A DNA stretch of 27,945 bases from Bacteroidales bacterium (GCA_016707785.1 JADJGZ010000039.1:1-27945); one strand, 5' to 3'; shown: positions 1 to 8,966, counted from the first letter of the stretch. Notes: generated by a model from the letters alone, not told the origin. A program made the numbers and translations.

Positions 1-2
1 TC

Positions 3-470
3 AAGACAATTATTGAAGGATTAACAAACTCAATAGATTTACTTCGAAACAAGAAACAGGATATCAGTTGGTATGATTCAACTTGGTTTCTCGAGGATTT
101 AGAACCAATTTTGGGAATTTCTTTGATAGCTCTTCAGAACTATATCAATGGCAGTATTAAGGACTTTTCTGATACAACAAATAATAAGACCAGATTTTTC
201 AAGTTTTCACCAACAATAAATGGGTTTGAAAAATCAGGTATTGAATTAATAATTGGATTAGCAAATTTCTATAAACATAAAGAAGATACTGAAATCCATA
301 GTATCACCAAATTAACTCTTGAAAGCTTTGAATTAGAAATAAATAAGGATTATGAGATTGAAAACTCACCTATAATTAAAGGAATACTATTGTTAGATAA
401 AGACCAGGATTTGAATAATATTATCAAGTTAGTAAAATCATGGCGAGATAATCTTTGGGCAACTCAATAA
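3..470 (+). CDS. Unknown protein, N-terminus outside window
   Basis: The frame is open from the first bases of the window to TAA at 468-470, so the start lies upstream. The only internal start candidate is a TTG at 111, and the reading before it (an IIEGLTNSIDLL-like helix, then WYDSTWFLEDLEP) looks coding, so 111 is probably not the real start. The visible 155 residues are soluble and mostly helical, with no signal peptide or membrane segment. A segment LANFYKHKEDTE followed by a helix vaguely recalls small helical accessory proteins of Bacteroidota, but I cannot assign a family. It lies just upstream of a palindromic element, an IS and a type I R-M operon, so a defence-island role is possible but only inferred from position. 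Confidence 0.7.
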   Translation, partial: KTIIEGLTNSIDLLRNKKQDISWYDSTWFLEDLEPILGISLIALQNYINGSIKDFSDTTNNKTRFFKFSPTINGFEKSGIELIIGLANFYKHKEDTEIHSITKLTLESFELEINKDYEIENSPIIKGILLLDKDQDLNNIIKLVKSWRDNLWATQ

Positions 471-488
471 TCAACACTGCATACAACA

Positions 489-604
489 CAGGCTACACTC
501 TACCAGGCTTTTAGCTTGTGCATCTTGGCAAAAAAAATACTAAATTTGAAGTCAGTGCTTCCAGGGAAGTTAAGTGAATAAAAAGCCTGGCAGCGTGTAG
601 CCTG
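489..604. repeat. Imperfect palindrome, 24-bp arms
   Basis: The arms at 489-512 and 581-604 are inverted copies with two mismatches (CAGGCTACAC-N-CT-N-CCAGGCTTTT), separated by 68 bp. The right arm ends 2 bp before the left end of the IS1182-family element. The string AAAAAGCCTGGC of the right arm recurs at 23731-23742 after another gene, which suggests a dispersed intergenic element rather than a one-off hairpin. The loop is too long for a simple rho-independent terminator. Confidence 0.6.
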
Positions 605-657
605 GGAACGTCAAACTGTCTAAAAACCCCTACTTTTCAATTAGTTATCAACAATAG

Positions 658-687
658 TTGCTTTTATAAATATTTTTCGTATACTTG
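658..687 (+). promoter_or_regulatory. Bacteroidota-type promoter of the transposase
   Basis: TTG at 658-660, a 19-bp spacer, then TATACTTG at 680-687, one mismatch from the Bacteroidota TAnnTTTG box. The transposase ATG is at 692, so transcription from this promoter would begin at or next to the start codon, giving a leaderless or nearly leaderless message. Inferred from motif spacing only. Confidence 0.45.
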
Positions 688-691
688 ACTT

Positions 692-2297
692 ATGAAACAT
701 ATCATTGGACAAGACAGAACCCAAATTCCCCTTTTTGCCTCTTCGCTAGATCAGGCAATTGACCAGGATAATGAAGTAAGATTGATTGATCTGTTTGTTA
801 ACTCGCTCAATCTTGCTGAATTTGGTTTTAAGGTGCATTTCTCTGAAAATGGAAGACCCGCTTATTTGCCATCTGACCTTTTGAAACTCTTTATTTATGG
901 ATATCTCAATCGTATCCGTTCTTCAAGAACTTTGGAGAAAGAATGCGCCCGCAATATTGAACTCATGTGGTTATTGAAATGCCTGGTTCCTGATCATAAT
1001 ACCATTTCAAATTTCAGAAAAGACAATCCTAAAGCCATTCGCAAGGTTTTCCGTGCTACTGTTCAACTTGCTGCTCATTTCAATCTTATTGGAGGGAAAT
1101 TAATTGCCGGCGACAGCACTAAACTTCGTGCACAGAATTCAAAAAAGAACAATTTTAATCCTGCCAAAATTGAACGGCATATCGCTTACATAGATGCTAA
1201 ACTTGAAGAATACAGCAAAATACTGGCTAATGAAGACAATGATGCTTTAACTCCTGATGAAAAGAAAGCCATTCAAACCAAAGTTATCAAACACAAAAAC
1301 CGCAAAGCCAAATACCAGCAGTTTCAGCAACAACTTGATGAATCAGGAGATACACAGGTTTCTACCTCTGATCCGGATAGCCGTCAAATGATTACAAGAA
1401 ACAATATTACCGAAGTGGCTTACAATGTCCAGACTACTGTAGATGCCGAACATTGCCTCACCATTGATTACAAGGTTACCAATGTGAATGATTCCAAGGC
1501 AATGGGCAATATGGTGCGCCGGGCCAAGACAGTTTTACAGAAAGATGACTTTACTGCTCTTTACGATAAAGGGTATCACACCGGAACTGAATTTGATTAT
1601 GTAAAGAAACTGGGCATTAATGTTCTGGTGGCCGCTCCGGATGTTGCGTCCCATGCTCCTGATCATGCTTTTGATGTTGAAAATTTCACCTACGACAAGG
1701 AGAAAGATTTATATATCTGTCCGGCTAATCAAACCCTAACAACTAACGGTACCTGGTACAATAAAAGCAGGGGGAAATCTGTCAACCAGGTTAAACATTA
1801 CAAGTCAGGAAAATGCACAAGCTGTCCATTCTTTAGTAAGTGTACCACAAATAAAAAAGGAAGACTCATTGAACGTTCTGAGTACGCCGGTCTGATTGAA
1901 GAAAACAAAGTCAGGCTCGAAAAAAATAAAGATCTCTACTCACAAAGACAGGCCATTATTGAACACACTTATGGGATCTTCAAACGACAATGGGATTTCT
2001 ATTATGTGATGACAAAAAAAAACAATCAAACACGCCAGTGCTGATGTAGGATTGATATTTGTCGCACTCAATTTCCGTAGAATTATGAATATTGTTGGGA
2101 TGGATAAGCTCAAAGCTTACTTCAAGGCAATAATTGCCCTTTTAAACGCATTTTTAAGCCTCCTGTCACACACAAAACTATATGGCAACTCATACAACCT
2201 AATTCACTTTTTACAGACTTTTATCCACCAAATCGCCAATTTCCTTAATTTTAAGCTGATATTCAAATTTAAAGCCAATGTGGAGTTGGGTTTTTAG
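692..2297 (+). pseudogene. IS1182-family transposase, frameshifted near C-terminus
   Basis: A DDE transposase of the IS1182 type. The first frame runs 692-2044 (450 residues). It has an N-terminal DUF772-like helical region (residues about 15-125), then the catalytic set D141 (AGDSTKLRAQNS), D292 (LYDKGYHTG) and E424 (IIEHTYGIFKRQW), and a CxxCPFFSKC zinc-binding knuckle before the last block. After VMTKK the frame leaves the family pattern. The missing tail (TIKHASADVGLIFVALNFRR) continues in the +1 frame to a stop at 2295-2297. The shift lies in an A9 run at 2014-2022, where eight A would restore the frame. All three catalytic residues precede the shift. This may be decay, a homopolymer sequencing error, or transcriptional slippage on the A9 run. 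Confidence 0.85.
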
Positions 2298-2308
2298 ACG
2301 AACTGACG

Positions 2309-4093
2309 TTGAAGTTTATAACTCCTGCCGTGACAAAGGCAGGTTGGGACGAACACACTCAACTTGGACGTGAAATATTTTTTACTGACGGACGCATTTA
2401 TGTGAAAGGTAAAATTACAGCAAGAGGTAAACGGAAATTTGCAGACTACATTCTGTTTTACAAACCAAACGTACCTATTGCAATCATTGAGGCAAAAGAC
2501 AACAACCATTCTGTAAAAGCTGGAATTCAACAAGCATTAGGTTACGCCAACACGTTGGACATTCCTTTTGTATTCAGTAGCAACGGAGACGGGTTTTATT
2601 TCCACGACAAGACCGTTACAAATGGACAAATTGAAACTGAACTTTTAAATGATGAATTCCCAAGTCCTGAACAACTTTGGGAGAAATACAAAAAATATAA
2701 AGGCATTGAAACCAAAGAAGTTGAAAGCGTTGTTTCAACCGACTATTTTTTAGACGGCTCTGGTCGTTCTCCAAGATATTACCAACAAATTGCTATTAAC
2801 AGAACCATTGAAGCAGTTGCGAAAAAGCAAGACAGAATTCTTTTGGTAATGGCAACGGGAACAGGAAAAACTTACACGGCTTTTCAAATCATTTACAGAC
2901 TTTGGAAAAGCGGAGCAAAAAAACGAATTCTGTTTTTAGCAGACAGAACTTCACTCATTGACCAAACAGCAAGAGGTGATTTCAGGCATTTAAAAGATGC
3001 AATGACAATCATTAAACACAAAAATATAGACACTGCTTACAACGTGTATTTAGCATTGTATCAGGGTTTGTCAGACAGCAAATCAGATGATGCTTACAAA
3101 CAATTCAGCCCAGAGTTTTTTGACTTAATTGTAGTTGATGAGTGCCATAGAGGAAGTGCAAAAGAAGATAGCAAGTGGCGTGAAATATTAGATTATTTCA
3201 AAACTTCAACTCATTTGGGTATGACAGCCACACCAAAGGAAACAACCGAAACTTCAAACATTAATTATTTCGGTGAACCAGTTTACATCTATTCACTTAG
3301 ACAAGGAATTGACGATGGTTTTCTTGCTCCTTACAAAGTAATCAAAGTAACCCTTGACATTGATGCAGAAGGTTGGCGACCAACAAAAGGATTTTTAGAT
3401 AAAAACGGAAATCCAGTTGAAGATAGAATTTACAACAGAACCGACTTTGATAAAAACATTGTTGTTGATGAACGCAGAGAATTAGTTGCAAGAAAAATAA
3501 CAGAATTTCTAAAAGGAAATGACCGTTTTGCAAAGACAATTGTTTTTTGCATTGACATTGAGCATGCCGAAGGCATGCGAACCGCATTGGCTAACGCCAA
3601 TGCCGATTTGGTTGCTCAAAACAATAAGTATGTAATGCAAATTACAGGCGACAACGAAGAAGGAAAAAGAGAGTTGGACAGTTTTATAAATCCAAGTGAA
3701 CGCTATCCTGTTATTGCGACAACTTCAAAATTAATGACTACTGGCGTTGATGCTCAAACTTGCAAACTAATTGTATTGGATAGTAATATCGGTTCACCAA
3801 CAGAGTTTAAACAAATTATTGGAAGAGGAACGAGAATTAATGAAGAATACGGAAAAACGTATTTTACCATTATGGATTTTAGAAATGTAACCAATCTTTT
3901 TGCAGACCCTAATTTTGATGGCGACCCTGTAATGATTAAAGATGTTACGGAAGATGATGATATTTCTGGAACAGATGATGAAATAACAGATGAACCAATA
4001 GTTGATGTAGTTGATGGCGGTGATGTCGATTTTCCACCGCCTGAATATCCAACTGTTACTGGTGGAGGTTTTATTGTAGAAGAACCAAATTAA
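2309..4093 (+). CDS. hsdR: Type I restriction enzyme R subunit, interrupted
   Basis: The motor and nuclease subunit of a type I R-M complex: ATP-driven translocation and DNA cleavage on unmethylated DNA. An N-terminal PD-(D/E)XK nuclease shows D46 and E61-A-K63. Helicase motifs follow: Walker A TGTGKT ending at K187-T188, DECH at 277-280, GMTATPK, and motif VI QIIGRGTR at 502-509. The acidic linker DVTEDDD... ends at an in-frame TAA (4091-4093) although the same frame continues with the family's C-terminal domain, so the gene is broken by a nonsense change. The start is also damaged: the frame opens with a TTG lying in the right end of the upstream IS and the protein begins directly at KFITPAVTKAGWDE, so the native first few codons were probably lost. 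Restriction activity is doubtful. Confidence 0.85.
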   Translation: MKFITPAVTKAGWDEHTQLGREIFFTDGRIYVKGKITARGKRKFADYILFYKPNVPIAIIEAKDNNHSVKAGIQQALGYANTLDIPFVFSSNGDGFYFHDKTVTNGQIETELLNDEFPSPEQLWEKYKKYKGIETKEVESVVSTDYFLDGSGRSPRYYQQIAINRTIEAVAKKQDRILLVMATGTGKTYTAFQIIYRLWKSGAKKRILFLADRTSLIDQTARGDFRHLKDAMTIIKHKNIDTAYNVYLALYQGLSDSKSDDAYKQFSPEFFDLIVVDECHRGSAKEDSKWREILDYFKTSTHLGMTATPKETTETSNINYFGEPVYIYSLRQGIDDGFLAPYKVIKVTLDIDAEGWRPTKGFLDKNGNPVEDRIYNRTDFDKNIVVDERRELVARKITEFLKGNDRFAKTIVFCIDIEHAEGMRTALANANADLVAQNNKYVMQITGDNEEGKRELDSFINPSERYPVIATTSKLMTTGVDAQTCKLIVLDSNIGSPTEFKQIIGRGTRINEEYGKTYFTIMDFRNVTNLFADPNFDGDPVMIKDVTEDDDISGTDDEITDEPIVDVVDGGDVDFPPPEYPTVTGGGFIVEEPN

Positions 4094-4657
4094 AGAGAAA
4101 AAATTAGAGTAAATGGTGTTGAAGTTAAAATTGTAAATGAACGAGTACAATATTTAGGTGCAGATGGACGAATAATAACTGAAAGTCTGAAAGATTACAC
4201 CAAGAAAAATATAATAGAAAAATACGCAACGCTTGAAACATTTTTGAATTCATGGAAAAACGCTGACAAGAAAAAAGCAATCGTTGAAATATTGGAACAA
4301 CAAGGGATTTTCTTTGAAGCATTAAAGGAAGAAATCGGAAAAGACTTTGACCCTTTTGATTTGATTTGTCATGTTGCTTTTGAAGCAAAACCATTGACAC
4401 GAAAGGAAAGAGCAAACAATGTAAAGAAAAGAAACTACTTTACTAAATATGGAGAGAAAGCACAATCTGTAATCAAAAGTTTGCTTGACAAATATGCAGA
4501 TGATGATTTAGTTACAATTGAAAGTTTAGATGTTTTAAAACTTGACCCATTAAACAAATTAGGTTCGCCACTTGAAATAATTAATGCTTTTGGAGGAAAA
4601 GAAAATTACATTCAAGCATTAAAAGAATTGGAAAACGAACTTTATAAAGCGGCATAA
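4094..4657 (+). pseudogene. hsdR: C-terminal part of HsdR (EcoEI_R_C-like)
   Basis: This continues the hsdR frame without a shift directly after the TAA at 4091-4093: REKIRVNGVEVKI, then ITESLKDYTKKN, a helical region and a terminal ENELYKAA, stop 4655-4657. It corresponds to the C-terminal domain that docks the EcoEI-type R subunit onto the methyltransferase core. No ATG lies in frame near the break; the first usable start is a TTG at 4244, with no clear ribosome-binding site, so independent translation is unlikely. Three bases separate it from hsdM, as expected of a once continuous hsdR-hsdM operon. Reading codon 4091 as a sense codon would give one protein of about 783 residues. Confidence 0.8.
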
Positions 4658-4660
4658 GAA

Positions 4661-6085
4661 ATGGCAAATGTTGGTGCAGTAATAAGCAACATAAGAAACA
4701 TAATGAGGCAAGACAGAGGTATTTCTGGCGATGCCCAACGATTAGAGCAATTGGGTTGGATGTTGTTTCTTAAAATTATGGACGACAAAGACCAAGAATT
4801 AGAAGTTATTAAAGACAATTATGTTTCTGTTATTCCAGAAAAATTTCAATGGAGAAATTGGGCAACCAATTCCGAAGGAATTACTGGCGATGAATTGATT
4901 AATTTCATTGACAGCAACGAACTTGCCAACAAAGGATTATTTCTATCATTAAAAGAAATTAAAAGCCCAACAAATCCTAAACGTGCTATGATTGTGAAGG
5001 AAGTGTTTGATGGCACAAATAACTATATGAAAAGTGGTTATGAAATGCGTAAGGTAATCAACAAACTAAATGAAATTGATTTTACAAAATCAGAAGACAA
5101 ACACGTTTTTGGAAGCATTTATGAAAGCATACTTGAAGAATTGAGAGATGCAGGTAATAAAGGTGAGTATTATACCCCAAGAGCCGTTACGCAACTTATG
5201 ACTAAAATGACCAATCCGAAATTAGGTGAGAAAGTTTTAGACCCTGCATGCGGTACAGGTGGTTTTCTAACTGCCGCTATTGAACATGTGAGAGAGAATT
5301 ATGTAAAAACTGTGAGCGATGAAGAAATCCTGCAAAAATCAATTACAGGTTGGGAATTAAAACCAGTTGCTTATATATTGGGTTTGACAAACTTAATTCT
5401 ACACGAAATTGATGTACCCGACTATCATTACATAGACAGTCTGAAAAAAGAATACAATACAATTGGTGCAAAGGATAGAGTTGATGTAATACTTGCAAAT
5501 CCTCCATTCGGAGCAAGTATTGCAGACGGTGTAGAAACAAACTTCCCTGCAACTTACAGATGTAAAGAATCTGCGGACTTGTTTGTAATATTAATGATTC
5601 AGTTGCTAAAATCAAATGGCAGGGCTGCGATAGTCCTTCCCGATAATTCAATTACTGGAGAAGGGGTTAAACAAAGAATAAGAGAAAAATTATTATCAGA
5701 CTGTAATCTTCATACAATTATTAGATTACCCCAAAGCACCTTTTTTCCTGCAACTGTTGGAACTAATCTTTTATTTTTTGAAAAGGGTTCGCCAACAAAT
5801 GATATTTGGTATTATAAGCATGAATTACCTTTGGACCAAAAAAGCTATTCAAAGAAAAAGCCTATACAGTTTGAAGAATTCAGCCCGATTATTGAATGGT
5901 GGTATAACAGAGAAGAAAACAAAATTGCCTGGAAAATAAATGTTAAAGATTTAGATGGATTAAATTTGGATATAAAAAACCCAAATAAAATTCAGGAAAA
6001 TGTTGAACACAATCAACAAGAAATTATTCGCCAACTGAAATTAAGTCAGAGCAAAATTAATAACCTATTAAACGAATTAACCTAA
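4661..6085 (+). CDS. hsdM: Type I DNA adenine methyltransferase subunit
   Basis: A complete 474-residue HsdM, which methylates adenine (N6) within the target chosen by HsdS, using S-adenosylmethionine. It has an HsdM N-terminal helical domain (residues about 5-130), a SAM-binding motif DPACGTGGF starting at D194, the catalytic NPPF at 280-283, and a helical C-terminus ending QSKINNLLNELT that should contact HsdS. The sequence just before motif I, GEYYTPRAV, is the usual HsdM signature. The ATG at 4661 is three bases after the hsdR stop; the TAA at 6083-6085 shares its last base with the hsdS ATG, so the genes are translationally coupled. Unlike its neighbours on both sides it carries no visible lesion, so modification could persist only if a functional S subunit exists somewhere. 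Confidence 0.93.
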   Translation: MANVGAVISNIRNIMRQDRGISGDAQRLEQLGWMLFLKIMDDKDQELEVIKDNYVSVIPEKFQWRNWATNSEGITGDELINFIDSNELANKGLFLSLKEIKSPTNPKRAMIVKEVFDGTNNYMKSGYEMRKVINKLNEIDFTKSEDKHVFGSIYESILEELRDAGNKGEYYTPRAVTQLMTKMTNPKLGEKVLDPACGTGGFLTAAIEHVRENYVKTVSDEEILQKSITGWELKPVAYILGLTNLILHEIDVPDYHYIDSLKKEYNTIGAKDRVDVILANPPFGASIADGVETNFPATYRCKESADLFVILMIQLLKSNGRAAIVLPDNSITGEGVKQRIREKLLSDCNLHTIIRLPQSTFFPATVGTNLLFFEKGSPTNDIWYYKHELPLDQKSYSKKKPIQFEEFSPIIEWWYNREENKIAWKINVKDLDGLNLDIKNPNKIQENVEHNQQEIIRQLKLSQSKINNLLNELT

Positions 6086-6823
6086 TGGCTTTGACTTTCA
6101 AATTTATACCACTAACATTTCTCAACAATCCTGAGGAGATAAACAAAATAATTAGAAACACAATTATTTTGAAGTATCTGTATAAGATATCAAAATCAAC
6201 TGTACCGCTTCAAAGTTTAATTGAAGGAACGCAATACGGTTATAATGATTCAGCGAAAAAAGTGGTAAAAATAAATTTCTCAGAATAAGCGATATTAAAG
6301 ATGGCGCTGTTGACTGGGAAACCGTTCCCTTTGCGATTGTACAGACGAAGAAACTTATTTATTAAACCCTAAAGATATTCTTGTAGCAAGAACAGGAGGT
6401 ACAACGGTAAAAGTTTTATGATTTCCGAGCCTCCTAAATCTTCGATTTATGCTGGCTACTTAATTCGTATTAGAGCAAACGAATCAACCGTCCCCGAGTA
6501 CTTAAATCTTTTTAAATAGCTATGCTTATTGGTCTCAAATAGTTTCATTAAATGAAGATAATTTCAGACCAAGAGTAAATGCGGAATCTTTAAAAAGCCT
6601 TGTTGTTCCTAATTGTTCTATTGAAATTCAAAATGATGCTGTTAAAATTTCCAATGGTGATTTTTTAGAAAACTACGATGAGCTTTTTGATAAAATGAAA
6701 CAGCTTGAAAAATGTAATGACTTGGAAGAGGAATATAAAACAAGTCTTAAATATGCTTCTATGCTTAAAGAAGCTATGATTGTTCATGCTTTTGAATCTA
6801 ATACAGAATTAGTTATAAAATGA
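6085..6823 (+). pseudogene. hsdS: Type I specificity subunit, single TRD, four frameshifts
   Basis: The target-recognition subunit of the R-M system. Read through its frameshifts it gives about 247 residues: an N-terminal helix, one target recognition domain (LIEGTQYGYNDSA, LRISDIKDGAVDW, DILVARTGG, YAGYLIRIRAN, NSYAYWSQIVSLNEDNFRPRVNAESL) and a C-terminal coiled coil. That is half the usual two-TRD length, so it would act as a homodimer. Four single-base losses break it: near the A6 run at 6256-6261, the T3 at 6330-6332, the GG at 6406-6407 and the T5 at 6509-6513. Restoring one base at each gives one continuous frame ending TGA 6821-6823. The unshifted first frame ends at 6288. The stop overlaps the ATG of the downstream ATPase by four bases. 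Confidence 0.82.
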
Positions 6824-8571
6824 ACATAAGCACAATTCAAATTACCAATATTAAAGGTATTAGCAATATGCTTTTCAAGCTTGACTTAGTGCCAAACAGA
6901 CCCAATATTTTGGTTGCACCTAATGGATTTGGCAAGAGTTCTTTTGCTATTGGTTTTGATTCATTGAAAAGCAACAAAATAGAATTGGATGACAAGCATT
7001 ACTTTAATAAGAACATTGCAAATCGTCCAATAATTGCCGTTTCCTTGACAAATGGAGTAACCCTTACTGCTGATGATAACCAAAACACAATTACTGATTT
7101 CTTTGATGTTTTTGTGATTAATAATCAAACAGAGCCAAAAGCTTCTTTGAAATCTTTTGGTGGTCACTCTTCCGCTACTCCATCTCTTGAAATTGTTCCA
7201 ACTATTCTGATTCAAACAATTCCTGCTAAAATTGATTTTGACTATAACTCAGCAACCATGAAAGCCAATTTTGGTGTAAATGGCAAACTACTAAACAATA
7301 TTTCAAATTTATTTTCTTGCGGTGCACTTTTTCATAAAATTGAAAATGAAGTTGACTTTTCAAGATTTTCACTTAAAAATTATAGAACAATATTTGATTC
7401 TGCTTTTCCTCAAATTAATCTACAAACAGGAACAGGCAACGCAATCAAGAGCTGGATTATATCTGATATATTGCCATCATTTCAGGCTTTAGAAGAATTC
7501 ACAAAACTTTCAAACATAATTGCTGCATTTGGTTTTACTGAAATAGCTGATGAAGTTGACGCTTATCTCACAGCATGGCAAATAATTGCTATCAAAGATA
7601 GCATGGGTGTAAACTTTAAAAAGGCTTGCAAGTACCTATATTATCTTGATGAAAAAGAAGATTGTACAAGAACAATAGCATCTTTCAATCCAGTAAAGGA
7701 CAGATTTGATATTAAACCAAAAGCAGAGGGAAATAGCCTTGTTGTCAATTGGCCAAAAGCCCATGAAATTTCCAATGGTCAAAGAGATATTTTGACTTTT
7801 ATTGCTTTGCTTTTAAAGTCAAGACGGAATTTTAAAAAACAGGATTGCATTTTAGTAATTGATGAAATTTTCGATTACATGGACGATGCAAACCTAATTA
7901 CATTTCAATATTACATTTCAACTTTTATAGATGAAATGAAAAGGCAAAAGCGAAGAATATTTCCAATTTTATTGACTCATTTAGACCCCTTATTTTTTAA
8001 TCACTTCTGCTTCAACGACACTAAAATTAAAGTCAATTATCTCAAAGAGATAAATATAAAATCTAATCAAAATATTTTAAAAATCATTTACAAACGAGAA
8101 GACCCAAGCATCAAAAACATGGTTGATGCATATTATTTTCATTATCACCCGTCAATTAACACTATTGATTTAACATCTGAATTCACAGCCCTTAAATTAA
8201 ATGTAGATTGGGCTAAACCAGAGAAGTTTTTTAAAACAATAAATCGGGAAGTTAGGCGATATTTAATTGAGAACGAAACATTTGACCCTTTGGCTATTTG
8301 CTTCGGAGTTAGAATACAGATTGAAAAACTTGTTTCTGACAAAATTTCCGACCTAGCCAATAAAACAAAATTCATAGACACAAACGGAACAAAAAACAAA
8401 CTTTATTTTGCCCAAAGCATAGGGATACATCTACCCGAAACATACTTTCTTTTGGGTATAATTTACAATACATCATTACATTTATCCGAAGGTCAGGATA
8501 TATCTAAACCTCTTGGACTTAAATTAGAAAATGGAACAATTAAACAAATGATTCTAAACATATTTCAATAA
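6820..8571 (+). CDS. SMC/RecF-like ATPase in the R-M operon
   Basis: A 583-residue intact ATP-binding protein of the SMC/RecF/ABC type. Visible elements are an N-terminal strand set (ISTIQITNIKGI), Walker A APNGFGKSS at 33-41, an ABC-signature-like SNGQRD at 318-323, Walker B CILVIDEIFD with D348-E349, and an H-loop-like histidine H387 (LLTHLDP). Between Walker A and signature lie about 275 residues of mixed helices rather than a long SMC coiled coil. After the ATPase core a ~190-residue C-terminal region contains the segment REVRRYLIENETFDPLAICFGVRIQIEKLV. I see no TOPRIM or HNH motif. Its ATG overlaps the hsdS stop (ATGA), so it belongs to the hsd operon. Role unknown; an accessory defence ATPase or regulator of the type I complex is an inference from position. 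Confidence 0.85.
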   Translation: MNISTIQITNIKGISNMLFKLDLVPNRPNILVAPNGFGKSSFAIGFDSLKSNKIELDDKHYFNKNIANRPIIAVSLTNGVTLTADDNQNTITDFFDVFVINNQTEPKASLKSFGGHSSATPSLEIVPTILIQTIPAKIDFDYNSATMKANFGVNGKLLNNISNLFSCGALFHKIENEVDFSRFSLKNYRTIFDSAFPQINLQTGTGNAIKSWIISDILPSFQALEEFTKLSNIIAAFGFTEIADEVDAYLTAWQIIAIKDSMGVNFKKACKYLYYLDEKEDCTRTIASFNPVKDRFDIKPKAEGNSLVVNWPKAHEISNGQRDILTFIALLLKSRRNFKKQDCILVIDEIFDYMDDANLITFQYYISTFIDEMKRQKRRIFPILLTHLDPLFFNHFCFNDTKIKVNYLKEINIKSNQNILKIIYKREDPSIKNMVDAYYFHYHPSINTIDLTSEFTALKLNVDWAKPEKFFKTINREVRRYLIENETFDPLAICFGVRIQIEKLVSDKISDLANKTKFIDTNGTKNKLYFAQSIGIHLPETYFLLGIIYNTSLHLSEGQDISKPLGLKLENGTIKQMILNIFQ

Positions 8572-8966
8572 AATGCCTACGCTAAAGTCATACACATTTG
8601 CAAGCCACACAAGCCAACACACAGACCAAAGCTTGCAAAAGAGTGTGCTTTTCTTCTACCCGAAAAGAAATTCAATTTTTTTTCCTCCAACCCTTCTGTG
8701 TTTTAATTTTTTTGCAACCGCACAACCCAAGACAGACAAGCAATCCAACAGTTTATTGCAGTCCTTAATTGGACAGGGTAAATTGACACGGACGACAGAA
8801 GCACGAACCGGTAACATGGGTTTGGCGTCATGCGGGGTGACGTGCTTAAATTCAAGTTCAGTTTTTCAAATCAACTTTAGTGCTGGGTTGACAGTTTTGT
8901 GCCCTGAAATCCCGCACGAACGCCAAGCCCAAAAACGTTGTGCCCAATAAATCAAATCAACTGTAA
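8572..8966. other. Palindrome-rich intergenic element before a gene pair
   Basis: No gene is supported here; the open frame at 8573-8950 has a composition unlike its neighbours and no family pattern. Inverted pairs include TTGCAAGC at 8598-8605 with GCTTGCAA at 8631-8638, and the larger palindrome at 8818-8930. The element ends with AACGTTGTG at 8934-8942, a core that recurs at 13590 (without its first A) and 18142, 25 bases before the next gene. Its base composition is more mixed than that of the flanking AT-rich genes. Confidence 0.5.
8818..8930. repeat. 113-bp imperfect palindrome
   Basis: Left arm 8818-8837 (GGGTTTGGCGTCATGCGGGG) and right arm 8911-8930 (CCCGCACGAACGCCAAGCCC) are inverted copies with a few mismatches and a 73-bp centre. 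AACGTTGTGCCC follows the right arm. In size and place it resembles the other intergenic palindromes of the window. Confidence 0.65.

Larger units (their letters stand above)
607..2310 (+). mobile_element. IS1182-family insertion sequence
   Basis: Terminal inverted repeats are visible: the left end at 607-629 reads AACGTCA, five variable bases, then TCTAAAAACCC; the right end at 2288-2310 is its inverse with mismatches only in the middle five bases. The single transposase gene fills the space and its stop codon lies next to the right repeat. No convincing target duplication is seen (TGGG before, GAAG after). The right end sits on the first codons of hsdR. A decayed second right end of the same family occurs at 11735-11885. 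Confidence 0.85.

Noticed and set aside
2014..2022. Programmed -1 ribosomal frameshift in the IS1182 transposase
   Set aside because: The -1 frame hits TAG within about ten codons; the missing tail is in the +1 frame, so a -1 shift does not restore the protein.
4244..4657. Independent gene for a 137-residue protein
   Set aside because: It is the in-frame continuation of hsdR after a single stop codon, with only a TTG start.
8573..8950. Open frame of 125 codons after the ATPase
   Set aside because: It lies across palindromic repeat sequence, has no family pattern and an odd composition; treated as an intergenic element.
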